Numbered from the stretch's first letter, positions 1 to 11,474 are shown. The stretch: DNA of 64,000 nt from Primulina eburnea (GCF_022965805.1 NC_133101.1:48564342-48628341), one strand, 5' to 3'. Notes: generated from the letters alone by a model not told the origin. Numbers and translations: made by a program.

Positions 1-960
1 CTGCTGCTAGTTCAAAGACATGCACTGGGTATTTAGACTCATTTGGCTTCAACTGTCGTGAAGCATAGGCAACCACACGACCATGCCGCATTAATACACA
101 ACCCAGTCCTTGATGTGAAGCATCAGTGTACAGTGTATATCCTCCTACACCTGATGGGATAGTCAGAACTGGCGCACTAGTCAATCTCTGCTTAAGTTCA
201 ACAAAACTAGCCTCACATGCCTGTGACCAAATAAATGGTGCATTCTTTTGTGTCAGCTGGGTAATTGGCCTCGCAATCTGAGAGAATCTTTCAATAAATC
301 TGCGATAATATCCTGCCAAACCAATAAAACTACGCACCTCAGGAACTGATGCCGGTCTAGACCAATTGATGACTGCCTCAACTTTACTCGGATCAACTGA
401 TATACCAGCACTTGAAATCACGTGTCCAAGAAAAACCATTCTATCCAACCAAAACTCGCATTTGGATAATTTAGCATATAAATTTTCAGTTCTCAAAATT
501 TTCAAAACAGCTCTCAAGTGCTCGGCATGCTCAAATTTAGATTTTGAATAAATAAGAATATTATCAATGAAGATCACAACAAATTGATCTATATACCTTT
601 GAAAACACGGTTCATAAATACAGCAGGTGCATTGGTCAACCCAAAATGCATAACAAAAAAGCTAAAATGCCCATACCTGGTACGAAAAGCAGTCTTAGGC
701 ACATCTATCTCTCTAACTCTTAACTGATGATATCCGGATCTCAAATCAATCTTAGAATAAACTGAAGAACCCTGCAACTGGTCAAAGAGATCATCAATCC
801 TTGGCAAAGGATACTTATTCTTTACTGTGGCTTTATTCAACTGTCTATAATTGACACAAAGCCTCATAGACCCATCTTTCTTCTTCACGATAAAATCGGA
901 GCACCCCAAGGTCAAACACTTGGTCTAATATATCCTTTAGCCCATAGATCCTCAAGTTGT
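1..960 (-). pseudogene. G reverse transcriptase and start of RNase H, broken
   Basis: The 589-915 stretch reads as the RT fingers and palm: a [17 protein letters not shown] block, [10 protein letters not shown], then [10 protein letters not shown]. It stops just before the catalytic box. Another frame continues through 1-588 with the RT thumb and connection (FLGH, then a [14 protein letters not shown] block) and the RNase H start. The catalytic box at about 555-575 reads [10 protein letters not shown], where gypsy RTs have two adjacent Asp residues, so the second catalytic Asp is Asn. With the break at 589-600 this copy cannot make active RT. Upstream (to the right) the reading continues into the protease-linker part. 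Confidence 0.85.
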
Positions 961-1567
961 TCCTTTATTTCTTTTAGTTCAATTTGTGTCATCCTATAAG
1001 GAGCTCTAGAAATAGGCTGTGTACCTGACATCAACTCAATGTTGAAATCAATGTCTCGAACTGGAGGAAATCCTGGAATTTCATCTGAAAATACATCTGA
1101 AAATTCACTAAAAATTGGAATATCTGCCAATTTAGGTACTGACCTTGAAATATTGATTGCATAAACCAATAAACATTCTGCTCCTTTCTGCAACAAACGA
1201 GTCATCGACAAAACAAATATCAAAGGAATCTTAGCTCGAGAACCCTTACCATAGAATGTACAGTGATCTGTCATATCAGGCCTAAACTTAACAACCTTTT
1301 GAAAACAATCTATAGTAACCATGTATCTTATCAACATGTAATACCAACTATGCAGTAAAAATCAGACATCTCCAACACAATGCAATCAAGCATAATGACA
1401 TTATCCTCATAACGAAATTCACAACCACTTATCATTGCAGCTGACCTCATCACTTTGCCCAGTGGAGTAGAAATAGATAATGTAGATGATAATGGCATAG
1501 AATGCAATGAATGCAAGGAGACAAAGTGCTCAACTATGAAAGTATGTGATGCACCAGTATCCATCAA
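961..1567 (-). pseudogene. G aspartic protease and PR-RT linker, broken
   Basis: The protease starts in the 1331-1567 frame with DTGASHTFI, the aspartic protease active-site loop, near the N-terminus. The product would cleave the Gag-Pol polyprotein. The frame ends in the middle of the domain and continues in another frame (912-1337) that carries the linker typical of chromoviruses, including a DEIPGFPP-type block and an APYRM box just before RT. At least one frameshift near 1331 separates the halves. The same arrangement is seen in element A at 22832-23704, where it is one open frame. Confidence 0.82.
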
Positions 1568-2763
1568 AACATAATCAGGATAACCTGAGAGAAAACAATT
1601 ACCTGCAACGACATTATTCGGAGCATTATGTGCCTCATCCTCAGTGAGTGAAAATACTCGGGCCTGCTGTATAGGTGGTTATCCTCCCCTGTGGCTACCA
1701 AATATTTGTTCTGATCGGATCGGTTTGACTGCTGATAGGAATGAACTGTAGGGGTCTGGCGGTTCTGGTGAGGTGTCTGTCTCGATGATCCCCCACTCTG
1801 AGATATATCACTGCCAGGGTTAGGACACACTCGAGCATAGTGTTCCACCTAGTTACACAAGTGGCAAGCCCCTGAGACTCCTCTACACTGATCGGTATAA
1901 TGTCTACCACACACTGACCACAAAAAATTGGGCCTGAATAACCAGTGCTCTGAACTGAACCATACTATCTCGATCAACTAGAACTCAAAAAATTACTGCC
2001 ATGCCTCTTAAATTGTTTCCCTCTAGCCCTAAACTGCTCTCTTATGTTGCCACTGTTACCGTCACTATTACCATGCCTGAACTGCTGTCGATTCTGTGGC
2101 TGTTGGGGTCGTTGCAAACACTGAGATCCTCTCTGCCTAATTATTCCGGTTTCAGCTCCCTTGGCTCGATCAAGAGCCTTAGCAAAAGTGTTAGGCCTTC
2201 GAATATTTACCAAGGTAATGATATCAGGGTTAAGACCATTTATGAAATGATCGGCCTTAGCTTCTTCATCGGATGCTACATGAGGAGCACAGTAAATTCG
2301 AGAACTTAGCAACATAGTCCTCAACATGCAGATTTCCCCACTTTAAATTTGCAAACTCGGTTCCCTTACCTTTCCAGTAAGAGGTAGGAAAGAAACGCTG
2401 ATAAAATTCAAATTTAAAGATATCCCAGGTAAAAACCGTACCTCGACCCTCTAAAGATTTCTTTGTCATGATTCACCAACTCTTAGCAACATCTAATAAC
2501 TGATGAACAACTAACTTGATTCTACGATCGTCTGGATACTCAAGAGATCCAAATAACTGATCCATATTCTCCAACCAATTCTCACACTCTAACGCATTCT
2601 CTGTACCCCTCAACATCGGTGGGTGCAAAGACTGAAATGTAGCTAACATTATCTCCATCAGAGTCGGAGTTATATCAATCTGAGTATGAGTAGCACTGCC
2701 CTGATCTTGTGCCACTGGTATGTTTTGTCTTGGTCTACAACGACATCTACCTCGAGTAGCCAT
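1564..2763 (-). pseudogene. G gag (capsid and zinc knuckle), broken
   Basis: The likely start is the ATG at 2763 (MATRGRCRCR), because it follows the leader and begins a basic N-terminus usual for this family. The capsid part runs through 2473-2763, 2266-2469 and 1974-2327 in three pieces. It includes an ENWLENMDQLF block and a WWxxxxxW region in which a stop replaces the second Trp (about 2473). The C-terminus has a Cys-rich stretch (about 1800-1910) where one zinc knuckle can be read only across a stop codon. At least three disabling changes are visible. A working Gag would coat the RNA and form virus-like particles in the cytoplasm. Confidence 0.82.
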
Positions 2764-3004
2764 GTCTGATATAAAATAGATTAAACACAGATAAAATAGC
2801 AATATCACAATCATCTCAATCTTGTATCAATCATCTCTGGCTCTCGAGACTCAATAATCTCAAAAATCTCGAATAAATCTCAACAATATAATATTTCAAT
2901 TATAATAATGTATTTCACATTATGGCATAATGAAAATGCTAGCAAAATATCACATGATCAAGCAATTCGAACTGACTCATTCTACCCTCTTCCCAAATAT
3001 CTTA

Positions 3005-3017
3005 CGCTCTGATACCA
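3005..3017 (-). other. G primer binding site (initiator tRNA-Met type)
   Basis: On the minus strand this reads TGGTATCAGAGCG, complementary to the 3' end of initiator tRNA-Met as in most plant chromoviruses and copia elements. It lies five bases inside the LTR edge at 3023, which fixes the element's orientation as minus. Confidence 0.9.
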
Positions 3018-3022
3018 CCTAA

Positions 3023-5009
3023 TGTGGGGCCCCGGGTCCGACATCTAATATTAATAATTATTATTGTAACAAATCAAATGATTGAGTAAAATACATAATC
3101 TGTGGTTCACAAATCCACATAAACATCATCAAAACAATTTAAAAGTATCAAATGTTTGAAATATCAGTTTTAAAATGCCAAAATAAACTAGTGAGGCAAA
3201 GTAATCCAAAGTTCATCAAATAGCTCTTAAGACCCGAGAATCCCACTCTAACTCGTATCTCCTTACCTGGAGCTGAAATCTGGCATCCCAAGCCTTGCCT
3301 TGCCTCGCTTACCGTGAAGCACATGAAAACAAGAGGTAGCCGACGTGCCGGTGAGTATAAACCCAGTATTATACAATCAATAACATAGGATAATTAAAAT
3401 TTACAAATAGTTCATATTAAATTCATAAAGACGCAATATAATGCAATGCATGATCAGAAGCTATGGGCTATCAATAAATCTCAAGATCAAGTGAACCATC
3501 TAGTTATATGGTACCCAAGGAAAGAGAATCCCCCAGCAACATCCACCGACTCATCTGATCGAGGTGGGGTGTTGTGTTCTACAATCCCAGGACTAGAGAG
3601 TGTTCAGGTCTGAGCAGCGACCTCCGCATACACTATGCCAACTTAACTATAGCCCCATACATCCAACAAATCAATAAGTCAAGGCGACCTCCACCATATC
3701 AAATCAGAATTGAAAAGTGGATCAATATGCAATGTAATGATACAAATCAATATCATTATTTTGATATCATAATAAACTCATCTCAATAAAACAATCATCA
3801 TCAAATCACAAATAATTCATCGAGCCATAGAGTTTTCAATTTAAAATAAAAATGATACTTTTACCTCGTATGTTACCGACCGTAACATACCTTTCAAATA
3901 TTACCAAAAAGAGATCGAGATGTGTAGTTGAGAAGTCTTGAACCTCTGAATTATACTATAACTCAAGAACTGGGATCTTTTATCAAAACAGAGAAATTTC
4001 TGTACAAAATTCATAATTAATTCAATAATTCTTCAAATCAAGTTCCGAAAATTGGATATGCAAGAAAACTCAAAGCCCCATTCACAAAGTTTTGTCAAAC
4101 AAAGTTATTTATCCAGTCGTTCATAATCTGAAACATTCAACTTAATTTTCGAAATTCTGCATCAGTACATTTCTGGCACACTTTAGTATGTTGAGCATAA
4201 CTTCCTCAATATCCAATGGAATCGAGCCAATCTAGTATCATTTCAAAGACAAGACAACGTTCTATAACTTTCATTTGAACACCAAATTCAGAATCCCAAC
4301 CGATTAATACCAGAATTCGAATAAACAGAAGAGTTGTACTCAAATCTACACTAACTCGGATTTCCAGACCAGTTTTAGTAAAAATCACATATCTTTCTCA
4401 CTTCTTCATGGAATAGAGTGATTCAAGAACCAAATCGAAGCTAACTGGATTATCTACAAGTTTGATGAAGACCATAACTCCAAAATCCAAAAACAACTTT
4501 CCCATATACTCGAAATACAGAACGTATAAAAACCGATCTTGCACAGAAACAAAAAACCATGCTCATATCCATTTTAAATTCAAACCAACACAAATACAAC
4601 ATCTCCAACATCTTAATATCTCAAATATCAATTCTAAACTTCAACCCATTTCCAAACTTGAATACAAATGGGAATACTTATATCCTCGTGAAATATACCT
4701 TCATTTCATATTTTTCTTTAACAATTCTCCCATAGATTGAAGAAGAAATGTAGAAAATGGAAGAAGAGAGGGTTTCGATGGATAATGAGGAGAAAAAAAT
4801 GATGTAGAATGAATGGGGAAGTCAAAGTGAGCTTAAAAAATCAATTTTCGCATTTGTTAGCGCCGCAGCGCCACTTTTCAGCACCTCAGCGCCAAATTTG
4901 CGCAGCTCTAGCGCCTAGGCGCCATTATTCTAGTGCCACAGTGCTTGAATTGTGCCGATGAACAGTAACTTTTTTTTCCAAATTTTTGTTAAAAAATTCG
5001 GGCATTACA
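3023..5009 (-). repeat. G 5' LTR
   Basis: A 1987-bp long terminal repeat running from TGTGGGGCCC to CGGGCATTACA on the plus strand. It has the TG...CA ends and abuts the primer binding site. Its two ends resemble those of element A's LTR (TGTGGGGACCC...CGGGAATTACA), so G and A are related families, but the bodies differ. It carries a GC-rich repeat block near its sense 5' end. Small ORFs in it (for example 3574-3789 and 4462-4740) have no recognisable product and I treat them as chance. Confidence 0.88.
4859..4947 (-). repeat. GC-rich GGCGCT repeat block in G LTR
   Basis: In sense orientation this block repeats GGCGCT-like words in pairs (such as GGCGCCTAGGCGCT and GGCGCTGCGGCGCT) with decayed variants in which CG has become TG or CA. 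It lies about 60-150 bp from the sense start of the LTR, that is in U3, and stands out against AT-rich surroundings. Its position is comparable to the different GC-rich dyad arrays of elements A and F. Confidence 0.75.
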
Positions 5010-5188
5010 TTATGTTAAGATATTTTTACGGGTTTTATTATGTTTGAATGGTTTTTGAGAGGTTGTTAGTTTTAGAAATTTGTCTAAGTTAGGGTATGCA
5101 AACGTTTGACGATTTTACATTTTGAATTATTTCCTTTAATTTTCAAATATAGTTGGTTGTTTTATTTTTTAAAATGGTGCAAAATATG

Positions 5189-5239
<51 letters not shown>

Positions 5240-5310
5240 AGTATTTCGGCCGAGATTATTCGGTAAAAAAAATCTAGTACTTTTTAAGAAAACGAGTAGT
5301 GGATGTTTCA
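5010..5310 (+). repeat. B': terminal fragment of a family-B LTR, split by G
   Basis: This matches the last ~250 bp of LTR B (33570-33831): both share an ATATTTTTACG start, a TTTTGAGAGGTT block, and a shared tail with GTACTTTTTAAG and AAAACGA. It ends GGATGTTTCA at 5310, where 3' LTR sequence of element S begins in mid-LTR. I infer that a B-family element inserted in S's LTR and was itself split by G; its left part would lie outside the window. Confidence 0.72.
5194..5235. repeat. (TA)n microsatellite
   Basis: About 21 uninterrupted TA dinucleotides in the B' LTR fragment. LTR B has only a short TATATATATGTATAT at the matching place (about 33749-33763), so this is a local expansion. Confidence 0.97.
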
Positions 5311-5977
5311 ACTCAACTAATATGTAACTTCTTAGCACAACTAATCTCTATAAGATCGAATAATACAATAACAAGTGTTTGTGCTTTTAAAGTCAATGTA
5401 TGGATTGAAAGCTATGAATGTGTATACTAAACGTAAGCTTTTGTGAGATTTTGAACTGAAAAAGTATGCACAGTGTTCTCCTTCTTAACTTGAACAATTT
5501 CGTATCTTGATTACTCAATTATTCTTCTTCAACCAATATTCTCGGCTATTTATAGGCTTTACTTCCCACGGTAACAATGAATGCATTTGAATCTTTATAT
5601 CCGTTGTATAGCCACATCAACATTCTTCTGACAATCGTACACTATGGCTTTTTTGAAATGCAGTGTTCCCACTACATGTTGCAGTCTGTTCTTGTACAAT
5701 TGTCGGTTGATAGCTTCGTTCCTTAAATGATGATGTGTCAAACAAAGCCGATAGGATTAACTGATTGTAGTGTAGCTGATCAGTTCCAACTGATCATCCA
5801 GTTGACTACATAGTTCAGTTAGCTCAGTTCAGCTGCCTTTGATTATATGCGCACTAATCTTCAGTTCGGACAACTCAACAATTTACGACTTTTTAGTCTA
5901 GTTATTCTCAGTCTTCTTGATCAGTTGTTCAACCTTTTCAAGCTCTTTTGTCAAACTCCAAAATTAAGTTATCAACA
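5311..5977 (-). repeat. S 3' LTR, visible part
   Basis: This is homologous to 49715-50413 of the S 5' LTR, ending AAGTTATCAACA next to a polypurine tract. The first ~395 bp of the LTR (equivalent to 49318-49714) are missing at the left because LTR fragment B' abuts at 5310; they would lie beyond the nested insertion, outside the window. Compared with the 5' LTR there are scattered substitutions and small indels. Confidence 0.88.
5546..5555 (-). promoter_or_regulatory. S 3' LTR TATA box
   Basis: Minus-strand CTATAAATAG at the same place in the LTR as 49950-49959 of the other copy, downstream (in sense) of the CAGTT-rich U3 segment. Confidence 0.7.
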
Positions 5978-6119
5978 ATTTCCCCCTTTTAGGTGTTTGA
6001 CAAAACTTATACTATATGAACTGATCAGACTGAACTCTTCGTAGATAAAATAATATTTTATTGAAAACTCTTTCAATGTACAGATTCGTACAAAGAATGA
6101 AAGAATAAAAGAATCTTCT
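5978..6119 (-). other. S polypurine tract and short 3' untranslated stretch
   Basis: In sense orientation AAAAGGGGGAAAT (5978-5990) directly precedes the 3' LTR and would prime plus-strand DNA synthesis. The rest, up to 6114, is the non-coding end of S's internal region. 6115-6119 is CTTCT, the left TSD of element A, repeated at 25579-25583. No gene here. Confidence 0.85.
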
Positions 6120-7581
6120 TGTGGGGACCCGGACGCTAATCATACTCTTAATCAATTATTAGGACAATTTAATCAATTAAAATAAATAGGGTCTAATTTT
6201 TTTTTTTTTAAAATACGGAACGTAATGGAAATCATTTATTATACATATAAGTATAAAATAAAGTACAAGTCATGTATTGCATACATTTATTCAACTAAGG
6301 TTTAACAGCTAAATGTCAAATGTCCAAACCCTATCTCTAGTCCAGGTCCATAGTCTCCACTCTAATCTCGATCTATCTTCATCTCCTCGACCTTGAACTT
6401 GTCCACCTGTTGTCATGTACACATACACACAAGACAACAGCCAGATAATTCCGGTGAGAATATAATCCCAGTATAAATCAACGAAACATGCGATAATATA
6501 ATCAATACAGAAGGCATGAAATAAATATCAGAAATACGTATCAAATATGAAACACCATCAATATAAACTAGTACTCAAACCCGTGACTCCACGGCTCAGA
6601 CTAGAATCAATCCTAGTCTAGGGATCCCGGTTTCCAGATGTTGGTATTCCTATATCGACCAACAGTAATAGAAGAAACTCCGATTCTATCCACGTTGATA
6701 TAACCAAACATCCAGTGTCTTGATCTATCCGTCACAGACTGTGGCACTATCGCCAATACACTATCTTGTGACATCGTGCAATGTGTCCGTGGCGATCTCA
6801 CCACTATCAGGCACTTCTGTCACAATATCACTCGTCTAATACTCATCTAATACATGCTTCATATAAACCAATAGAACAACATATAAAATCAAATCAATGC
6901 ATATAACAACAATAAGTATGTGATTTAGGGAAACTCAAGTATATCCTTCTTGAGTCGATCTCCCAATACCACATTGACTTATACCTTTCATTTGTAGTCT
7001 CGGTCTGAAGCAATATCAGTTCTGAACTCAAGACTGTCTCTGTAAATCTGAAACGACATATCGAGAATCATAATATCAATGTTCTATTCTCAATTCAACA
7101 CTGAATCTGATTAATCTGGATTTAAGTCAAATCAATAGCATAAAGTCACAATCTCAGTATTCCCGTTAATACCAAATCAACAGACATCAATTACAAATCA
7201 TAACTCATATCCACTACAACCTGTAATCGATTCATTACTTAAATCTGTCCAATACCAGTCAATATAACCTGGAAATTCATAACAATTCTATAATTGATCT
7301 GTTTTTCAATCTGACTTCGATTCTAGGATGTCTAACATGTCAAGAACATCATATATGAATCCCATTCAATTCTGACAACATCATAATTTCAAGACATGTC
7401 AAAACGTAACAAAACTTACGTCCAGCTGAAGCCTGTACTGCAAGGATTTCAGCACCGTGTTCGGATTCAAAATCTGATAGATGAATGGTGCACAATCACG
7501 ATTCTAGTACCTAAAGAAACTTTAAGGAAATTTCTTCGATTCTTGCTCTGGAAAGCTGAAGGAATTCGAAGGAATTCTCAA

Positions 7582-7592
7582 TTATATATATA
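7582..7592 (-). promoter_or_regulatory. A 3' LTR TATA-like box
   Basis: A TATATATA run on the minus strand, about 50-60 bp downstream (in sense) of the GC-rich dyad array. The other LTR has the same box, two bases shorter, near 25105-25115. Confidence 0.6.
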
Positions 7593-7641
7593 GTCTATGC
7601 ATGCAAAGGACGTGTGGCTCATTTTTCCGTCAACACGTTGC

Positions 7642-7903
7642 ACCGCAGGTGCACTCATCTTTGGACCGCGGGTGCACTCAGCGTACTGATCCACATCCAT
7701 TTTTCATAAACAAGGACCGCGGGTGCGCCCACTTTTATACCGCGGGTGCGGTGGACTTTCTTCCCCAACACCGCGGGGGCGGTGGCTTCTCTAGCGCGGG
7801 TGCACTGAGCATACTGTAATACTTCCACAAAATCAAAAGCAATGACCGCGGGTGCGGTGCATGTTGGACCGCGGGTGCACTGTCTTTTGAACCGCGGGTG
7901 CAC
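7642..7903 (-). repeat. GC-rich dyad array in A 3' LTR, nine units
   Basis: Nine copies of a 12-14 bp motif with sense consensus ACCGCACCCGCGGT (arms ACCGC and GCGGT around ACCC) or the variant GTGCACCCGCGGT, separated by AT-rich spacers of irregular length. All copies have the same orientation. Variants are mainly CG to TG or CA, the pattern expected from methyl-cytosine deamination. Confidence 0.93.
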
Positions 7904-8026
7904 TGTCTTTGCACATACCTTTTCACATGTTACCTCAAATCTTGTCTCGGTTGGCCCTTTCATAATCACATTAAATTATAAATGAATAATCGTTAATTAA
8001 CAGTGATTAATTTTTCGGGAATTACA

Positions 8027-8040
8027 TTTCTCCCCCTCTA
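8027..8040 (-). other. A polypurine tract
   Basis: Sense TAGAGGGGGAGAAA immediately before the 3' LTR. Just upstream is a GATTTCGTGGACGAAATC-like block (about 8047-8065), a recurrent feature near the 3' end of plant chromoviruses. Confidence 0.85.
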
Positions 8041-8123
8041 AAATATGATTTCGTCCACGAAATCACAGGCAATCAATCATATTAATAAGAAGGAATGTAA
8101 TATAAATTGAATAGAAACTTACA

Positions 8124-8257
8124 TCAGTCAAACAATGCTGGGAATTCTTGTCTCATATCTGATTCAGTCTCCCAAGTGGCTTCTTCAGTGCCATGACGAG
8201 TCCATTGCACTTTCACAAGAGGAATAACCTTTGTTCTAAGTTGCTTTTCTTTACGAT
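8124..8257 (-). pseudogene. A pol 3' end: chromodomain-like tail, cut off by element F
   Basis: The minus strand reads KEKQLRTKVIPLVKVQW, then HGTEEATWETE, then FPALFD and a stop at 8124-8126. The VKVQW...EEATWE...FPxLF pattern is the C-terminal chromodomain region of Tekay/Del chromoviruses, thought to direct integration to particular chromatin. The reading frame continues across element F at 20384 (…PVRIIDR), so F's insertion split an otherwise readable frame. The 5-bp ACGAT at 8253-8257 is the F TSD. Confidence 0.82.
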
Positions 8258-8440
8258 TGATAAGTGCAATTTATTGTACTTTTATTAGTTGTTTTTAACT
8301 TGGAATTTTGTGATTCTTTAGCAGGTTTTATGTGATTTGTTGTTGTTTTTGTTGTTGTAGTTTGGAAGCTTAGAATGAGAATTTGGAGTAGCAAATTGTT
8401 GAATTGGAAAGTGCAAAAGATATAAAAACGCCGAAGCTCC

Positions 8441-8594
8441 AGCGCACCCGCGCCAACAAAGAGACCGCACCCGCGGTCAATGTTCAAGAATTTTTGCCGA
8501 AGCTGTACCGCACCCGCGGTCTTCATATTTCGAAAATCAAAGGAACCCCAAAACAGCACCGCACCCGCAGTGCCATCCTTACCGCACCCGCGGT
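8441..8594 (+). repeat. GC-rich dyad array in F 5' LTR, five units
   Basis: Five units of ACCGCACCCGCGGT or close variants, the last ending 97 bp before the TATA box. Spacers include TTTTTGCCGAAGC, which recurs in related form (TTTGCCGAAG) in the internal array of F. Confidence 0.95.
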
Positions 8595-8690
8595 CTTTGA
8601 CAGACAAAGTCCGGAAATTCTGAAACTTTGGTGTGCTGGGCATGGGAGTTGATGACTTTTGTGTTTTGCGTGCAAAGAGTTGTCTAGGAC

Positions 8691-8697
8691 TATAAAA
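8691..8697 (+). promoter_or_regulatory. F 5' LTR TATA box
   Basis: TATAAAA in the context GACTATAAAAGGC, conserved in the other LTR. It is the likely core promoter of F. A second TATAAAA at 8421-8427 lies upstream of the dyads and is a weaker candidate. Confidence 0.75.
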
Positions 8698-9627
8698 GGC
8701 TTCAATTATTCATTATCAAGGTTATTGGGGAGCAAAGGAAAGGAGAGGAGGCTACAGAGAAGGGATTGAAACTCAAGTTCATCATCCTTAGGAAATCTCT
8801 TGCACACTTCTGGACAGAAATATCTTGCACTCCAAATCTCTTGTTCTAAGTTCTTCTTTCTTTATTTTTATTTGATATGTTTTGTTTAAGATTCATGTGT
8901 TGTTGTGTTGTTTTTATTATTATGAACTAATTTTTATTTCTAGAGGAATGATGGAACAAAATTAGAAACCATATGTTGGGATTTATGAATTATGCTATAT
9001 AAGTTTTCCTTATTGTTGATTTGTATTTTTCCAATCTTAATGCTTTCATTTTACTGGCCATATCTTGAATGATTCTTATGTTTATAATTTATCACTTGGA
9101 AAAGGGAATTTATAAACAAGAAAGGGAAAAATACATCGATGATATTTATATAGTTCGGTAGGAAATATATTGCTATTGAAGCCATTAAAAGAATTTATTG
9201 CTTATTGTGTTATTTAATTATAGATTGTTGAACGGGACGTTACAATCCTGTGTTAGATAATTAGTATCTACTTAGCACTCGGGAGAGGGAGTAGATAATT
9301 ATAGAATTCTTGGCTAATGAATAAGAAGGATATTTATAATATAGCTACACAAAATAACACATGGTGGATAGTTGCGTGAAATCGGACCTCTAAATCTTTT
9401 ATTCCATTGTTGTTTACTCCTATTTGGTATTTTCAATCTAGTTATTGGTGCAAACAAATCTATCAATTGATTATTCTAAATAAAGTCGAGACTATTTCAA
9501 TTACAAGCATTAATATAAGTTTAGAAATACATTCCTCGTGGGATCGACACTTGTACTCAAAATTACATTTTATTATAACTTGACGTCGTGCACTTGCGAG
9601 CAATCAAGAAAACAGACAACAAGTTTT

Positions 9628-9640
9628 TGGCGCCGTTGCC
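9628..9640 (+). other. F primer binding site (tRNA-Asp type)
   Basis: TGGCGCCGTTGCC six bases after the LTR, complementary to the 3' end of tRNA-Asp. This primer is characteristic of Athila and related non-chromovirus gypsy lineages. Confidence 0.9.
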
Positions 9641-9762
9641 GTGGAGTGTTTATTATAAATTTATATTAGTATTGTTACCAATTAGTCTAGATTTTAATTT
9701 AGAGCTGTTTTTGTTGTTTTACATTAAACATTGATTTGTTTCTTATCTTTGTTTAACAGTGC

Positions 9763-11474
9763 ATGCGAAGATCGCAAAATCTTGACTTGCTTATCTTTGA
9801 TCCTGAGATCGAAAGAACCGTAAGAAGATTAAGAAAGGCAAGAAGAGAAGAGATTCAAGCAATGGCTGACAACAGAGATAATGAAAATCCACCCCCTGCA
9901 ATACCCATCAGATATCATTTTAGGCTGGTACTGAATGCTCATTATTCGGGCATAGCACAAGGAACTATTAATGCAAACAACTTTGAGCTCAAGCCTTCAT
10001 TGATAAACATGGTTCAACAGAATCAGTTTGGGGGAGCCGCTACTGCAGATCCTCATCTACATCTTAGAACATTCCTTGAAATTACTGACACGGTAAAAAT
10101 AAATGGTGTTTCTGATGATATAATTCGATTGCGTTTGTTTCCTTTTTCTCTTAGGGATCAAGCAAGAGGATGGCTCCAATCGCTTCCTTTGGGGAGTATC
10201 ACTACGTGACAGGAGTTAGCAACCAAGTTCCTTGCTAAATATTTTCCACCTGCGAAGTCTGCTCAGTTGAAGATTGAGATAAGTACTTTTAGGCAGACTG
10301 ACTTTGAGCAATTATATGAGACATGGAAACGGTATAAAGAGTTGTTGAGGAGGTGTCCAAACCATGGTTTTGAAGATAGGGTACAGATTGAATTGTTTTA
10401 TAATGGTTTGAATGGACAAACAAGAGGCACTGTGGATGCAGCAGCTGGTGGAACGATATTTGCCAAATCACCTGATCAAGCATATGATTTGCTTGAACAG
10501 ATGACCATTAACAGTTATCAGTGGCCATCTGAGAGGTCAGGATTAAAGAATACAGCTGGTACTTATGCCGTGGATCCTATCATATCAATAACCGCCCAAG
10601 TTTCTGCATTGACCACACAATTAGCAGCCATGAATAAAGTGAGCATACCTGACACTGAAGGTCCTTCCATTGTTGCTGAAGAAACTCATTCTCTTGAAGA
10701 AGCCCAATATATCAACAACAGAAACTTTGGTGGATTTGGAGGATATCGAGAAAAACCTCCTCCTAATACTTATCATCCAGGTTTGAGAAATCATGAGAAT
10801 TTTTCATATGCTAATAATAAGAATGTGTTGAATCCTCCACCGGGGTTCAATACATCAAAGGGGGAAGGAAAGCCTTCGTTTGAGGATTTGGTAGGTACAT
10901 TTGTGGCTGAATCTGGAAAGAGGATGGCTAGAACTGAGTCTCGGATTGATAGCATGGAGACTCACATAGGAAACATGGGTGCTACGATGATCATGTTTCT
11001 AAGATGAAATCTTTGGAGACACAAATTGGACAGTTGGCTATCGCTTTGAGAGATCAGAACAGGGGTCAATTTCCGAGTAATACGGAAGTTAATCCAAAAG
11101 AGCAGTGCAAGGCAGTCACTTTGAGGAGCGGAAAAGAATTGGAGGTTCAAAGTCCCAAGAAGATGGTGGAAAGTGAGAAGTCAGTGGAAGATGTTGAGTT
11201 TGAGGTTATAACAGAGAATAAGGTTGAGGACTCTAAGACAAAAGTTGTACAACCTCCTGCATTTAAGCATGCCATTCCATACCCTCAGAGGTTCAAAAAG
11301 AAGAGTTTAGATGATCAATTTGCAAAATTCCTTGAGATTTTTAAGAAGATACACATCAATATACCATTTGCTGATGCATTGGAGCAAATGCCCAAATATG
11401 CCAAGTTCATTAAAGATGTGATGTCTAAAAAGAGGAAGCTGCAAGAGTTTGAGACAGTGAAGCTTATTGAGTAG
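9763..11474 (+). pseudogene. F gag, interrupted by a stop and a frameshift
   Basis: The start at 9763 (MRRSQNLDLL) follows the leader. The first piece (to 10209) has the capsid region ending LRDQARGWLQSLP and SITT, then a TGA where related proteins have Trp. Translation resumes in the same frame (LATKFLAKYFPPAKS) through 11007, including the FYNGLNGQTR and DAAAGGTIFAKSP blocks typical of Athila Gag. After a shift, 11004-11474 carries LETQIGQLA, TLRSGKELE and YPQRF blocks leading toward the protease. No CCHC zinc knuckle is evident. The product would have been the structural protein of virus-like particles. Confidence 0.88.

Larger units (their letters stand above)
1..5009 (-). mobile_element. 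Element G: Ty3/gypsy chromovirus-like retrotransposon, 3' part outside window
   Basis: A minus-strand gypsy element. Reading leftwards from its 5' LTR (3023-5009) come an initiator-Met-type primer site, gag, protease, RT and the start of RNase H, which leaves the window at base 1. The gag-PR-RT-RNase H order and the sequence style match the Tekay/Del chromoviruses and element A here. All coding parts have stops or frameshifts. The LTR ends at 5009 and the next bases continue an LTR fragment of family B, so G sits inside that LTR. The expected 5-bp TSD partner of TATGT (5010-5014) lies outside the window. Confidence 0.88.
6120..8026 (-). repeat. A 3' LTR, complete
   Basis: 1907 bp, TG...CA ends, next to a polypurine tract. 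It matches 24330-25578 from position 6808 onward with only scattered substitutions, so A is not very old. In sense orientation it has a GC-rich dyad array about 125-385 bp from its start, followed by a TATA box at 7582-7592. ORFs such as 7601-7819 and 7655-7969 are translations of the repeated motif, not genes. Confidence 0.93.
8258..9621 (+). repeat. F 5' LTR
   Basis: 1364 bp with TG...CA ends. It holds five GC-rich dyads (8441-8594), a TATA box (8691-8697) and, after it, the R-U5 part ending ACAACA. The 3' LTR is 37 bp longer, mainly because it has one more dyad and a short T-rich insertion. Confidence 0.95.

Noticed and set aside
3005..3017. tRNA gene suggested by tRNA-Met-like sequence (also 46493, 49304, 53948; tRNA-Asp-like at 9628)
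   Set aside because: Only 12-13 bases complementary to tRNA 3' ends next to LTRs; these are primer binding sites, without cloverleaf sequence.
7601..7969. Overlapping ORFs on both strands with repeated Thr-Ala-Pro-Ala-Val and similar words (also 8251-8705, 15197-15602, 25122-25531)
   Set aside because: These are translations of the GC-rich dyads in different frames; no start context, domain or codon pattern.
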